In this document: one piece after another, positions 17,750 to 25,959 of the stretch
How positions within the stretch are numbered: position 1 is the stretch's first letter
How the letters are laid out: each line of letters starts with the position of its first letter
Assembly (NCBI RefSeq): GCF_003815715.1
Contig: NZ_CP033922.1
Span: 3,768,001 to 3,832,000, forward strand
DNA length: 64,000 bases
Origin: Chryseobacterium sp. G0162
GTDB lineage: Bacteria; Bacteroidota; Bacteroidia; Flavobacteriales; Weeksellaceae
Direction: 5' to 3'
Translations under genes and position numbers: made by a program
Notes under the pieces: model-generated
Told to the model about the DNA's origin: nothing
The model's input: the letters and a program-made list of their open reading frames with translations, nothing else
Database searches by the model: none

Positions 17750-18400
17750 ATGAAATTTAAAAATTTACTTCTCTTTGCCTTTTTATTAGGTAGCTTGGTG
17801 ATCAATGCGCAGGTTCGTGCTGCTGTTTCAGGGAAAACTTATGATCTTGAAACGGTAAAACTTACTGTAGAAGGTTTTGTAATAACCCTTAATGCAGACG
17901 GATCGATTTCCGATTTCAATGCTCCTGATCTGAACGGGAAGATTGAATATTATGAGGATAATGTTTTTGATAAGATTAAATACGGGAAACTTAAAAGCAT
18001 TGGAGGAGTCAAAATAGACTATTGGGATGATTCTTTCACCCATAGAGAAAAAGCAGGTAAGCTAAAAAGTATCGGAAATATTGCTGTAGATTACTGGGAT
18101 GACACTGCTTTTAACAGAGAGAAGGCAGGTAAAGTAAAGAAGATAGGAAATCTTACTATAGATTACTGGGGAGATGATATCATGGATAACAGCAGACTTG
18201 GAAAATTGAAAACAATAGGTGATATCTCCATAGATTACGGAACAAAAGATATTATCGATCAAAGTAAATTCAAGAAATTGGTAAAATTTGGTCCGGTGGA
18301 ATTGGATTATTCAAACGATAAATTTATTGACAAAAACAGATTCGGTCAGCTGAAATCGATCAGTGGAAATAGTGAAAAAATTAGTGTTACCGTGTTATAA
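17750..18400 (+). CDS. Exported protein with six 24-residue repeats
   Basis: 217 residues with a Sec signal peptide (ending LVINAQ, residue 21). Residues 63-206 consist of six consecutive 24-residue units with the pattern hydrophobic-x-I-D-Y-W-D-D, a Lys-rich middle, then GKLKSIGN (for example IAVDYWDDTAFNREKAGKVKKIGN). The repeats are intact in length and diverge towards the C-terminus. Each unit could form a beta-hairpin of a solenoid. I do not recognise a named family or function. It overlaps no neighbour and is probably cotranscribed with the GreA-like gene 16 bases upstream. Confidence 0.75.
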   Translation: MKFKNLLLFAFLLGSLVINAQVRAAVSGKTYDLETVKLTVEGFVITLNADGSISDFNAPDLNGKIEYYEDNVFDKIKYGKLKSIGGVKIDYWDDSFTHREKAGKLKSIGNIAVDYWDDTAFNREKAGKVKKIGNLTIDYWGDDIMDNSRLGKLKTIGDISIDYGTKDIIDQSKFKKLVKFGPVELDYSNDKFIDKNRFGQLKSISGNSEKISVTVL

Positions 18401-18487
18401 TAGTATCAAAAATAAATAGAAATTTTTAATATCCGTAGATAACAGATATACAATTGTTTAATAGAAAACGGATATGCATCTTATACA

Positions 18488-18515
18488 AAGCATTCATATA
18501 ATGGATGCTTTTTTT
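18488..18515 (+). terminator. Intrinsic terminator upstream of thyA
   Basis: AAGCATTC (18488-18495) pairs with GGATGCTT (18503-18510, one G-U pair), followed by a run of seven T. It ends the repeat-protein transcript and overlaps the upstream in-frame extension of thyA, supporting the later thyA start. Confidence 0.75.
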
Positions 18516-18557
18516 CATGCTTTTTTACTAAATTTGGGGCATAAAATTCCTTTCGAA

Positions 18558-19352
18558 ATGCAAAACTACCTGGATCTTTTACAGCATATTTTAGACAACG
18601 GAACTGATAAAACCGATAGAACCGGTACCGGCACAAGAAGTGTTTTCGGGTATCAGTTAAGATATGATCTGTCAAAAGGTTTTCCATTGGTAACCACTAA
18701 AAAAGTGCATTTGAAATCCATTATCTATGAATTGCTTTGGTTCCTGAAAGGAGAGACTAATATTAAATACCTTAAAGATAACGGAGTAAGCATCTGGGAT
18801 GAATGGGCCGATGAAAATGGTGATTTGGGACCTGTTTATGGGGCACAATGGAGAAGTTGGAATGGAGCAGGCGGAAAAGTAGTAGATCAGATCACAGAAG
18901 TCATTGACCAGATCAAAAAGAATCCGGATTCCAGAAGGCTAATTGTTTCCGCATGGAATGTCGCTGAAATTCCTAATATGGCATTGGCACCTTGTCACGC
19001 ATTATTCCAGTTTTATGTAGCCGATGGAAAATTATCATTGCAGTTGTATCAGAGAAGTGCAGATGTCTTTCTGGGGGTTCCTTTCAATATTGCCAGTTAC
19101 GCATTGTTATTGATGATGGTAGCACAGGTTTGTGACCTTGAAGTAGGGGATTATGTTCATAGTTTTGGAGATGTTCACATCTATAATAACCATTTTGAAC
19201 AGGTGAACAGACAGCTTTCAAGAGAAACAAGACCACTTCCTACAATGAAACTGAATCCTGAAGTGAAAAATATTTTTGATTTCAATTTTGAAGATTTTAC
19301 TTTAGAAAACTATGATCCACATCCGGGAATTAAGGCTCCTGTAGCTATTTAA
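18558..19352 (+). CDS. thyA: Thymidylate synthase
   Basis: 264 residues, the exact usual length of ThyA. It methylates dUMP to dTMP with methylene-tetrahydrofolate. Active-site Cys146 lies in [11 protein letters not shown]; other signatures are [38 protein letters not shown] and [10 protein letters not shown]. The ATG at 18558 is fixed by family alignment ([15 protein letters not shown]). A -7 box TAAATTTG at 18529-18536 lies just upstream, between the terminator and the start. Confidence 0.97.
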   Translation: MQNYLDLLQHILDNGTDKTDRTGTGTRSVFGYQLRYDLSKGFPLVTTKKVHLKSIIYELLWFLKGETNIKYLKDNGVSIWDEWADENGDLGPVYGAQWRSWNGAGGKVVDQITEVIDQIKKNPDSRRLIVSAWNVAEIPNMALAPCHALFQFYVADGKLSLQLYQRSADVFLGVPFNIASYALLLMMVAQVCDLEVGDYVHSFGDVHIYNNHFEQVNRQLSRETRPLPTMKLNPEVKNIFDFNFEDFTLENYDPHPGIKAPVAI

Positions 19353-19450
19353 TATAGTTTCAACTGTTTATTATCTTTTGTAATTGACGGATTTCTGCTA
19401 TTTTTGAAGTTTGTGAGAGTTTATTTCACCACAAATTTTGAAAAAATAAT

Positions 19451-20890
19451 ATGGAAAAAAAATTAAACAATACGTATCTGATATTTCTGAATATTCTGAT
19501 CGTTGTTTACAATCTTTATATAGCACTGTGTGTTTTTACAGAAAATGTTATTGTAACGGATGACTTAAAAGAAGCTTACAACGCCAGACATATCTCGGAA
19601 CCTTATTTCAGTTATATCTATTCCTATCTGGATTCTTCTAATATGGCGGCAAGACCGGTATCCGGATGGGTGACGGGGACTTTAGTTTTTCTTTCAAAGT
19701 ATGACGCGTCTATTTATCTTTTAGGAATACTTTTTTTTCCTCTTTCGTTGATCGCTATTTATTGGGTCGCAAAAAAAATGATGTCAAGAGAATTGGCGAG
19801 TCTGATTATTTTGCTGTATTCCTGTTCCTTAATAGGTACAAGTATTCAGTTTTCTCCAATCATGCTGAATTCAAATCTGGCAACAATATTTTTTAGTCTG
19901 AGTGTTTATTATATCTATATCCGGAAAAATATTTGGCTCAGTTCTTTGTTTTTTATTCTTTCAGTATTAAGTTATGAGATTTTTCTTCCACTTATTCTTC
20001 TGAATCTTTATTTCATTAAAGAGAATAAAAAAAGAATGGTATTCCTGGGATTAGCACTTGGATCAATTGTTCTTTTTAGAAAAGTGATTCAGCCGGGAAT
20101 ATTTGCTCACTCTTATCAAAGAGATGAAGTAGGGAATATCTTTCAATTGAAGAGAGTGCTGCATGTGACTATTTTAACGGTAAAGCTGTTTGTAAAAGAT
20201 ATTTTTGTTGGAATTTATAAAGGTGTGGTGAATCTTAAAAACCTACATGTTATAGAGATACTATTAGCATTGCTCATGTCTTCTATAGTCTATAAAGTTT
20301 TCTCCGGGTATGATTTTAGAAGCAAATTAAAAGACATTAAAAATATAGGATTAATTTCTTTAATTTCAATAGTACTAGCTGTAAGTGTTTTCTATGTTTC
20401 TGCCTATATTCCTACCCTTTTTGGATTTGATAACCGAAGCCTCGGAGCTATAAGACTTTTTTATACACTTTTGGTTATTTCAGGAGTTATTTATTTCTGC
20501 TTTAAATTCAAATTGGGAAATAAAACAATCAGTTCTCTTTTTGCAACAATAGCCTTTCTTCTACTTATCACTAACATGAGTGTGAAGAATGCCTGGATCT
20601 ATGCCAATCAGTTTAATCTTAAAATGTTTAATGAACTGAGTAAAACATTGAAAGCCGAAAATATTGAAAGTGGGGTGGTATGTTTAAGATATGATATGTT
20701 TACCGAACTGAAAACCAATCCACATTTTATACTGAGAGAGCCTATTTTTTATAACAATTGGGAGACCCGTATGCTGTCTGAAATGAATGGTATTAATGCT
20801 AAAAATGTGCAGGTTTATAATGCTGACAGACAGATGAACTGTGAGAGGGTGTTTTTGTATAAAAACGGAAAAGTAATCAGGGAAAAATAA
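19451..20890 (+). CDS. Polytopic membrane protein, possibly GT-C glycosyltransferase-like
   Basis: 479 residues with about 10-12 predicted transmembrane helices, beginning at residue 8. An early conserved-looking acidic loop (TENVIVTDDLKEAYNARHI) after the first helix and a small soluble C-terminal domain (about 400-479, with VVCLRYDMF and CERVFLYKNGKVIREK) recall GT-C membrane glycosyltransferases, which carry their catalytic acid in the first loop. I cannot confirm family membership by eye. It stands alone between thyA and a small protein gene. Confidence 0.6.
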   Translation: MEKKLNNTYLIFLNILIVVYNLYIALCVFTENVIVTDDLKEAYNARHISEPYFSYIYSYLDSSNMAARPVSGWVTGTLVFLSKYDASIYLLGILFFPLSLIAIYWVAKKMMSRELASLIILLYSCSLIGTSIQFSPIMLNSNLATIFFSLSVYYIYIRKNIWLSSLFFILSVLSYEIFLPLILLNLYFIKENKKRMVFLGLALGSIVLFRKVIQPGIFAHSYQRDEVGNIFQLKRVLHVTILTVKLFVKDIFVGIYKGVVNLKNLHVIEILLALLMSSIVYKVFSGYDFRSKLKDIKNIGLISLISIVLAVSVFYVSAYIPTLFGFDNRSLGAIRLFYTLLVISGVIYFCFKFKLGNKTISSLFATIAFLLLITNMSVKNAWIYANQFNLKMFNELSKTLKAENIESGVVCLRYDMFTELKTNPHFILREPIFYNNWETRMLSEMNGINAKNVQVYNADRQMNCERVFLYKNGKVIREK

Positions 20891-21231
20891 TACATAAAGT
20901 AAGGAAATCCTTTGGGGCATAAAATGACCAATGTTTTATTTTGATTGTTAATAATGATTGCTCACTCTCATTCTGAATGAAACGCAGTAAAATGGAGAAT
21001 CTATTTATAATTTATAGTATTTTCCAGCGCAGAGAAGGACTATTTTAGAATGACTGAAGATTCAATTTAGGCTCATAATCGCTTCCAGCTTCCTTAACAC
21101 TACTTTTTCCATAAAAATCTCTTTTAAAAAGGACTTACAGACCCATTGTTTCTAAAATAAGTTTTAAATTTGAAAGAACTTGGTTTCAACCCTTTAAGAA
21201 AAGGGATAATTATAAATCCAATCACAAGATC
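20891..21231. repeat. Intergenic region with a decayed palindromic repeat
   Basis: 341 bases, no gene seen. At about 20968-21056 the pattern TCATTCTGAATGAAACGCAG plus GGAGAATCT on the left and AGAATGAC on the right reads as a degenerated inverted repeat of the TCATTCTGAAnGAA type that is common between genes in Flavobacteriia. The right part holds the promoter of the next gene. Confidence 0.5.
21146..21172 (+). promoter_or_regulatory. Promoter of the 72-residue protein/aminopeptidase unit
   Basis: TTG at 21146-21148, 16-base spacer, TAAATTTG at 21165-21172. Near-consensus Bacteroidetes promoter, about 60 bases before the first ATG. Confidence 0.6.
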
Positions 21232-21450
21232 ATGAAGTATTTAAAAATAAATATTGAAGAAAATGCCGATCCTGAAGTACTGAAAAATATTGTGCTTCAG
21301 TTAAAAGGGGTTGCTTCAGCAGAAATTGTTGACGACGAAAATCCGGAAAGTGAATTGAAAAAAGCTTTTGCCAAAACAAAAGAACAATTGAAAACAGGAG
21401 ACTATGAGACATTAGTCAATGATATTTTCGACATCATAATAAAAAAATAA
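21232..21450 (+). CDS. Small acidic conserved protein (DUF2683-like)
   Basis: 72 residues: MKYLKINIEENADPEVLKNIVLQLKGVASAEIVDDE at the start, then a helical second half ending VNDIFDIIIKK. The beta-alpha-beta opening with a short linker resembles small DUF2683-type proteins often annotated in Bacteroidetes, sometimes suspected as antitoxin-like, but no toxin gene adjoins it. It has its own promoter and lies 24 bases upstream of the aminopeptidase gene. Confidence 0.65.
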   Translation: MKYLKINIEENADPEVLKNIVLQLKGVASAEIVDDENPESELKKAFAKTKEQLKTGDYETLVNDIFDIIIKK

Positions 21451-21474
21451 ACTCTAAAATTATAAAGTAGACAG

Positions 21475-23984
21475 ATGAGAAAGGCCATTTTATCGATTGC
21501 AATACTTGGAATTTTGTTTTCCGCCAATGTATCAGCTCAAACCGAAACTTCAGGAAGAGAAAAAGTGTACAGGGCTACCCATACCAAGGTGACAGAACTG
21601 AAACATACAAAGCTGAAGGTAAACTTCGACTATCAGAAAGAACAGATGAATGGGGAAGAATGGCTGACTGCCTCACCTTATTTTTATGCGACCAATGAGC
21701 TGATCCTCGATGCAAAAGCAATGTTGATTCATGAAGTAGCTCTTGATAATAATGGAAAAAAATCTCCTTTAAAATACGAATATAAAGATGATATTCTGAA
21801 AATTACACTGGATAAAACCTATCAGAGAAATCAGGATTATACAGTTTATATCAAATATACCTCACGTCCGAACGAAGTGAAACAACAAGGAAGTGTAGCT
21901 ATTAATGATGCAAAAGGTCTTTATTTCATTAATGCTCAAGGAACAGATCCGGAACTTCCTACACAAATATGGACACAGGGAGAAACTGAAGCGTCTTCTG
22001 CGTGGTTTCCAACCATTGATAAACCTAATCAAAAGACCACACAGGAAATCTATATGACGGTTCCTGATAAATATGTGACCCTTTCGAATGGGATACTGAA
22101 AGATTCTCAAAAAGAATCCAACGGACTTAGAACCGATCACTGGGTAATGGATAAAAGACACTCAACTTACCTCTTCTTCATGGGAGTAGGAGAGTATGCT
22201 ATTGTAAAAGATAAATGGAAAAACATTCCGGTTGATTATTATATCGAGAAAGAATACGAACCTTACGCAAAACAGATTTATGGGAATACCCCGGAAATGA
22301 TTGATTTTTTCTCTAAAAGAATGAATTATGATTATCCATGGGCTAAATACGCTCAGATTTCCGGTAGAAACTATGTGAGTGGTGCCATGGAAAATACAAC
22401 AGCAACCCTTCACGGAAGTGATATTCTTCAAAAACCGGGACAGCTTATTGATGAGAATACATGGGAAGATACCATTGCCCACGAATTGTTTCACCACTGG
22501 TTTGGAGATCTGGTTACAGCAGAAAGCTGGAGCAATCTTACAGTCAATGAATCTTTCGCTAATTATTCCGAATACCTTTGGAATGAACATAAATATGGAA
22601 AAGACCAAGCCGATTATCACCTGATGACTGATGTGAACAGATACATTCATAATCCGTCAGATTTTAATAAAAACCTGGTAAGATTCAATTATGCATCACG
22701 TGAAGATGTATTTGATCTGGTAACCTATCAGAAAGGAGGCGGAATTCTGAATATGCTAAGAAACTATTTAGGAGATGATGCTTTCTTTGCCGGAATGAAT
22801 GATTATCTGAAGACCAATGAATATCAGAATGCAGAAGCTCATCAGTTGAGACTTTCCTTTGAAAAAGTTTCCGGAAAAGATTTGAATTGGTTCTTTAATC
22901 AATGGTATTTCGGAAGCGGAAATCCAAAAATCAACTATTCATTTACATTTGAACCTGTAAAAAAACAGGTTGCTGTGACGATTAATCAAACCCAGGACCA
23001 GATGTTTGAATTTCCTTTGGCTATTGATGTTTATGATAATGGCAAGCCGAAGAGGTATAATGTTTGGGTAAACGCTGATGCAAAGAATACATTCAATTTT
23101 GATGTTTCCAAAGCCCCGGATCTGGTAAATATTATGCAGATGGTGTTTTATTAGCAGATATTACTGATAAGAAAACTCCGGAACAAAATCTTTTACAGTT
23201 TACAAATTCCAAAGAGTTTAAAAACAGATATAATGCTTTAGCAGGAATAAAAGATCAGACAGGAAAAAGTCCTGCTGTAACAAAATTATTGGCAGCAGCA
23301 TTGAAAGATCCGTTCTTCAGAGTGAGAATTCAGGCTTTGGAATTAGTTGATCTTAGCAATCCTGAACAAATGAAAGCTCTGGGAGCTGAGGTTGAAAAAT
23401 TAGCATCCAATGATCCTAAAACATTAACGCAGGCTGCAGCAATTGCTGCTTTGGCAAAAACAAAAGATAAAAAATATCTTCCGCTCTTTGAAAAAGGAAT
23501 GGGGGCCGTTTCTAATGCTGTAAAAAGAAGTTCGTTAGGAGCTATTCTTACTAACGATCCTTCAAAAGCTAATTCATTAGCTGATAAAATAGATCTGGAT
23601 GGTGCTTCAGATGATTTGCAGGCGCAGTTACTTCCCATTATTGTAAAAAATAAAGTAATTTCTCAAATGCCAAAAATTGCTCCATTGGCAGCATTTTATC
23701 CGTTTATCAAATTTCAGAATCCGGAACTGGGCAAATCTGCAGAAGAAGGATACAACTGGATCATGTCATCTGATAACTTAAAAGCTACTGAAAGCGTGAC
23801 TAAAATTTTAGGATACGCAAAAAATCAGATAGGAGATAATCCACAGGCTAAAATGATGGTGGTACAAATGCTGAAGGATGGTTTAAGTAAAAAAATGGAA
23901 TTGCTGAAACAAAATCCACAAAACGCAGTAAGTATCAATAAACAGATTGATATTATCAACAAGACTATTGAAAATTATAAATAA
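21475..23984 (+). pseudogene. M1-family aminopeptidase gene with an internal frameshift
   Basis: Two adjacent frames together make one M1 zinc aminopeptidase of about 836 residues, the normal size in this group. The first frame (21475-23154, 559 residues) has a signal peptide ending NVSAQ, GAMEN at 303-307, the zinc site HELFHH (His336, His340) with Glu359 in NESFANY, and the start of the C-terminal part, then stops at TAG 23152-23154. From about 23133 the other frame continues the family sequence (YADGVLLADITDKKTPEQNLLQF) and runs on to 23984 as the helical C-terminal domain. One T missing near 23130-23135 (ATTATG where ATTTATG would restore the frame) explains everything. The catalytic domain remains complete, so a truncated active enzyme is possible; a sequencing error is the main alternative. 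Confidence 0.88.
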
Positions 23985-24002
23985 TATATAAATAAGATCT
24001 AG

Positions 24003-24030
24003 AGCCGGCTATTATGCCGGCTTTCTTTTT
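24003..24030 (+). terminator. Intrinsic terminator after the aminopeptidase gene
   Basis: AGCCGGC (24003-24009) pairs with GCCGGCT (24016-24022), loop of 6, followed by a T-rich tract. Confidence 0.85.
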
Positions 24031-24218
24031 ATAGATGGATCTGAACAGTATTGCTTACGATATTGAATGGATTTTACACCTAAAAGAAAAGGGTGAAAAA
24101 GTGATTTTATGAAATTTAGCTGGATCTTGTTTATTTTTAATAATATTACAAAAATCAGTTATTTTCACTGCTGTTTTTTGCGTTATCTTTCATAAATTCG
24201 TTTAAAATTTAAAAAATT

Positions 24219-25547
24219 ATGAGTTTTGGAATTGAAGCGGCGAGCTATTATGTGCCTTCTTTGTATTTGGAAATTAAAGAATTGGCTGAAAAAAGAGGCA
24301 TAGAACCGGCAAAACTGGAGAAGGGGCTGGGGCTTCATAAAATGGGATTGCCTGATGTGCATGAAGATGCTGCAACCTTTGCGGCAGAAGCATTATTAAG
24401 ATTAATTCAGGATTACCAGATCAATCCTAAAGAGATTTCAAGAATTTATCTAGGGACAGAAAGTGCTTTGGATGCCGCAAAACCTACTGCTTCTTATGCA
24501 ATGCAGATGGTTGAAGAAGTATTGAAAGCAGAATATGGTGAAAGAGTTTTCAGAAACTGTGATGTAATAGACATGACCTTTGCTTGTGTTGGTGGAGTAG
24601 ATGCTTTGCATAATGCATTAGATTTTGTAAGAGTAAATCCTGATAAAAAAGCGGTGATAATTGCCAGTGATTATGCAAAATATGAATTGGCTTCTTCAGG
24701 AGAATATACCCAAGGAGGTGGTGCGGTTGCTCTATTGGTTTCTGCCAAACCTGATCTTCTAGAAATTGAAAATAACTGGGGAGTCGCTACAGAAAGTGTT
24801 TTTGATTTCTTTAAACCAAGAAGGCAATATAAAAAAGATGATCTGAGTGTAGCTCCGGAAATGTATCCTGACAAAATAGAGATCTTTACGGATGAACCAG
24901 TTTTTGATGGGCAGTATTCCAATCAGTGTTATCAGGATAGAATAAGAGAAGCCTATCAACATTATAAAGAGATTACAGATAAAGAAAAACCTTATCAGAA
25001 TTGGAAGTATATTATTTTTCATCTTCCTTACGCTTTTCATGGAAAAAGAGTCTTTACAGAAATCTATAGCTTGGAAAATGGAATTTCCTATGAAACTCCG
25101 GACGAGCAGAAAGCAGTTGCCAAATCTGAAGGGTATCAGCAACTGATAAATGAGGCGATTGAAAAGACCCAAAGAGCTTCTTCAGAAATAGGAAATATGT
25201 ATACAGCTTCTATTTTTATGGCATTTCTCTCTGGTCTTCAGACTTCTTTTAATGAAAACGAAGATTTGTCTGGAAAAGAAATCGGATTTCTGGGATACGG
25301 CAGCGGTTCAAAATCAAAGGTATTTGCCGGTAAAGTATCTTCTAATTGGAAAGCTGTAGTAGAAAAATGGAATTTATTTGAAAATCTTAACCATAGAAAG
25401 GCTATCGATTTTGAAACCTATGAAAAGCTTCATAGAAAGCAGTTAAGTCAGTCTGTGAATCCAGACTATAAAGGATTTGGTCTTACTTCCATAGAAGCTG
25501 AAAATCCTGTTTTAATTGGGGCTAGATATTATGGCTGTCAAAAATAA
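24219..25547 (+). CDS. mvaS: Hydroxymethylglutaryl-CoA synthase family protein
   Basis: 442 residues of the thiolase superfamily. Catalytic Cys123 lies in DMTFACVGGVDAL, the histidine region is IFHLPYAFHGKRVFTE, and the C-terminal signature is FLGYGSGSKSKVF. HMG-CoA synthase condenses acetyl-CoA and acetoacetyl-CoA to HMG-CoA, the entry to the mevalonate pathway that many Flavobacteriia use for isoprenoids. No other mevalonate gene adjoins it, so an HMGS-like role in another pathway (for example beta-branching in natural products) cannot be fully excluded. Monocistronic, with a terminator-like hairpin after it. Confidence 0.85.
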   Translation: MSFGIEAASYYVPSLYLEIKELAEKRGIEPAKLEKGLGLHKMGLPDVHEDAATFAAEALLRLIQDYQINPKEISRIYLGTESALDAAKPTASYAMQMVEEVLKAEYGERVFRNCDVIDMTFACVGGVDALHNALDFVRVNPDKKAVIIASDYAKYELASSGEYTQGGGAVALLVSAKPDLLEIENNWGVATESVFDFFKPRRQYKKDDLSVAPEMYPDKIEIFTDEPVFDGQYSNQCYQDRIREAYQHYKEITDKEKPYQNWKYIIFHLPYAFHGKRVFTEIYSLENGISYETPDEQKAVAKSEGYQQLINEAIEKTQRASSEIGNMYTASIFMAFLSGLQTSFNENEDLSGKEIGFLGYGSGSKSKVFAGKVSSNWKAVVEKWNLFENLNHRKAIDFETYEKLHRKQLSQSVNPDYKGFGLTSIEAENPVLIGARYYGCQK

Positions 25548-25570
25548 ATATTGTCATAATTAATAAGAAT

Positions 25571-25600
25571 AAAGCATTTCATTGAATGAGGTGCTTTTTT
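25571..25600 (+). terminator. Terminator-like hairpin after mvaS
   Basis: AAAGCA at the left (from 25571) and TGCTTT at the right, with an inner TCAT/ATGA pairing, followed by a run of T. Imperfect stem but correctly placed 24 bases after the stop codon. Confidence 0.65.
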
Positions 25601-25959
25601 TATTATTTAAGGTGAGTTTGTGTGATTATTTTATAATAATTATGTTGTTTTACTGAGAATGTTTACTATTTGGTATTGAATGTTATTTATTAAAGATAAT
25701 CGTTTGGTTTATTTTTTTTATTTAATTTCTTATATATAAGTAAGGGGCTTAAATTTTTTAAAATTGTTAAAATTCTGTTAATATTTAAGAGTGTTGTTTT
25801 TTTTTATCTTTTCCCAACATGTTGCTAATTAGTTTCATTTAATTATTTGTTTTTTATGAAATTATTTCTGTTTAAACGCTTGTTTATTAGTGTTTTGAAA
25901 GTTGAGTCTGATGGTTTTTATTAACATATTTGTGATCTAGATATTAAAAACTGTTAAAG
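25601..25959. promoter_or_regulatory. Long AT-rich upstream region of the first SusC gene
   Basis: About 360 bases, more than 75 percent A+T by eye. It holds AAAGATAATCGTT at 25692-25704 and AAGGGGCTTAA at 25742-25752; near copies of both occur in the same order in the gap upstream of the second SusC gene. The promoter core lies at 25902-25932. Confidence 0.5.
25902..25932 (+). promoter_or_regulatory. Promoter of SusC/SusD pair 1
   Basis: TTG at 25902-25904, 20-base spacer, near-consensus -7 box CATATTTG at 25925-25932 inside TTATTAACATATTTG. The same 15 bases and the same 20-base spacing occur before SusC pair 2, which supports function despite the C in place of T at the first -7 position. 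Confidence 0.7.

Noticed and set aside
22162..22650. 162-residue minus-strand frame inside the aminopeptidase gene
   Set aside because: Shadow of the catalytic domain of the M1 enzyme.
23100..23160. Programmed ribosomal frameshift in the M1 gene
   Set aside because: No slippery heptamer or downstream structure is visible, and the family is not known for recoding.
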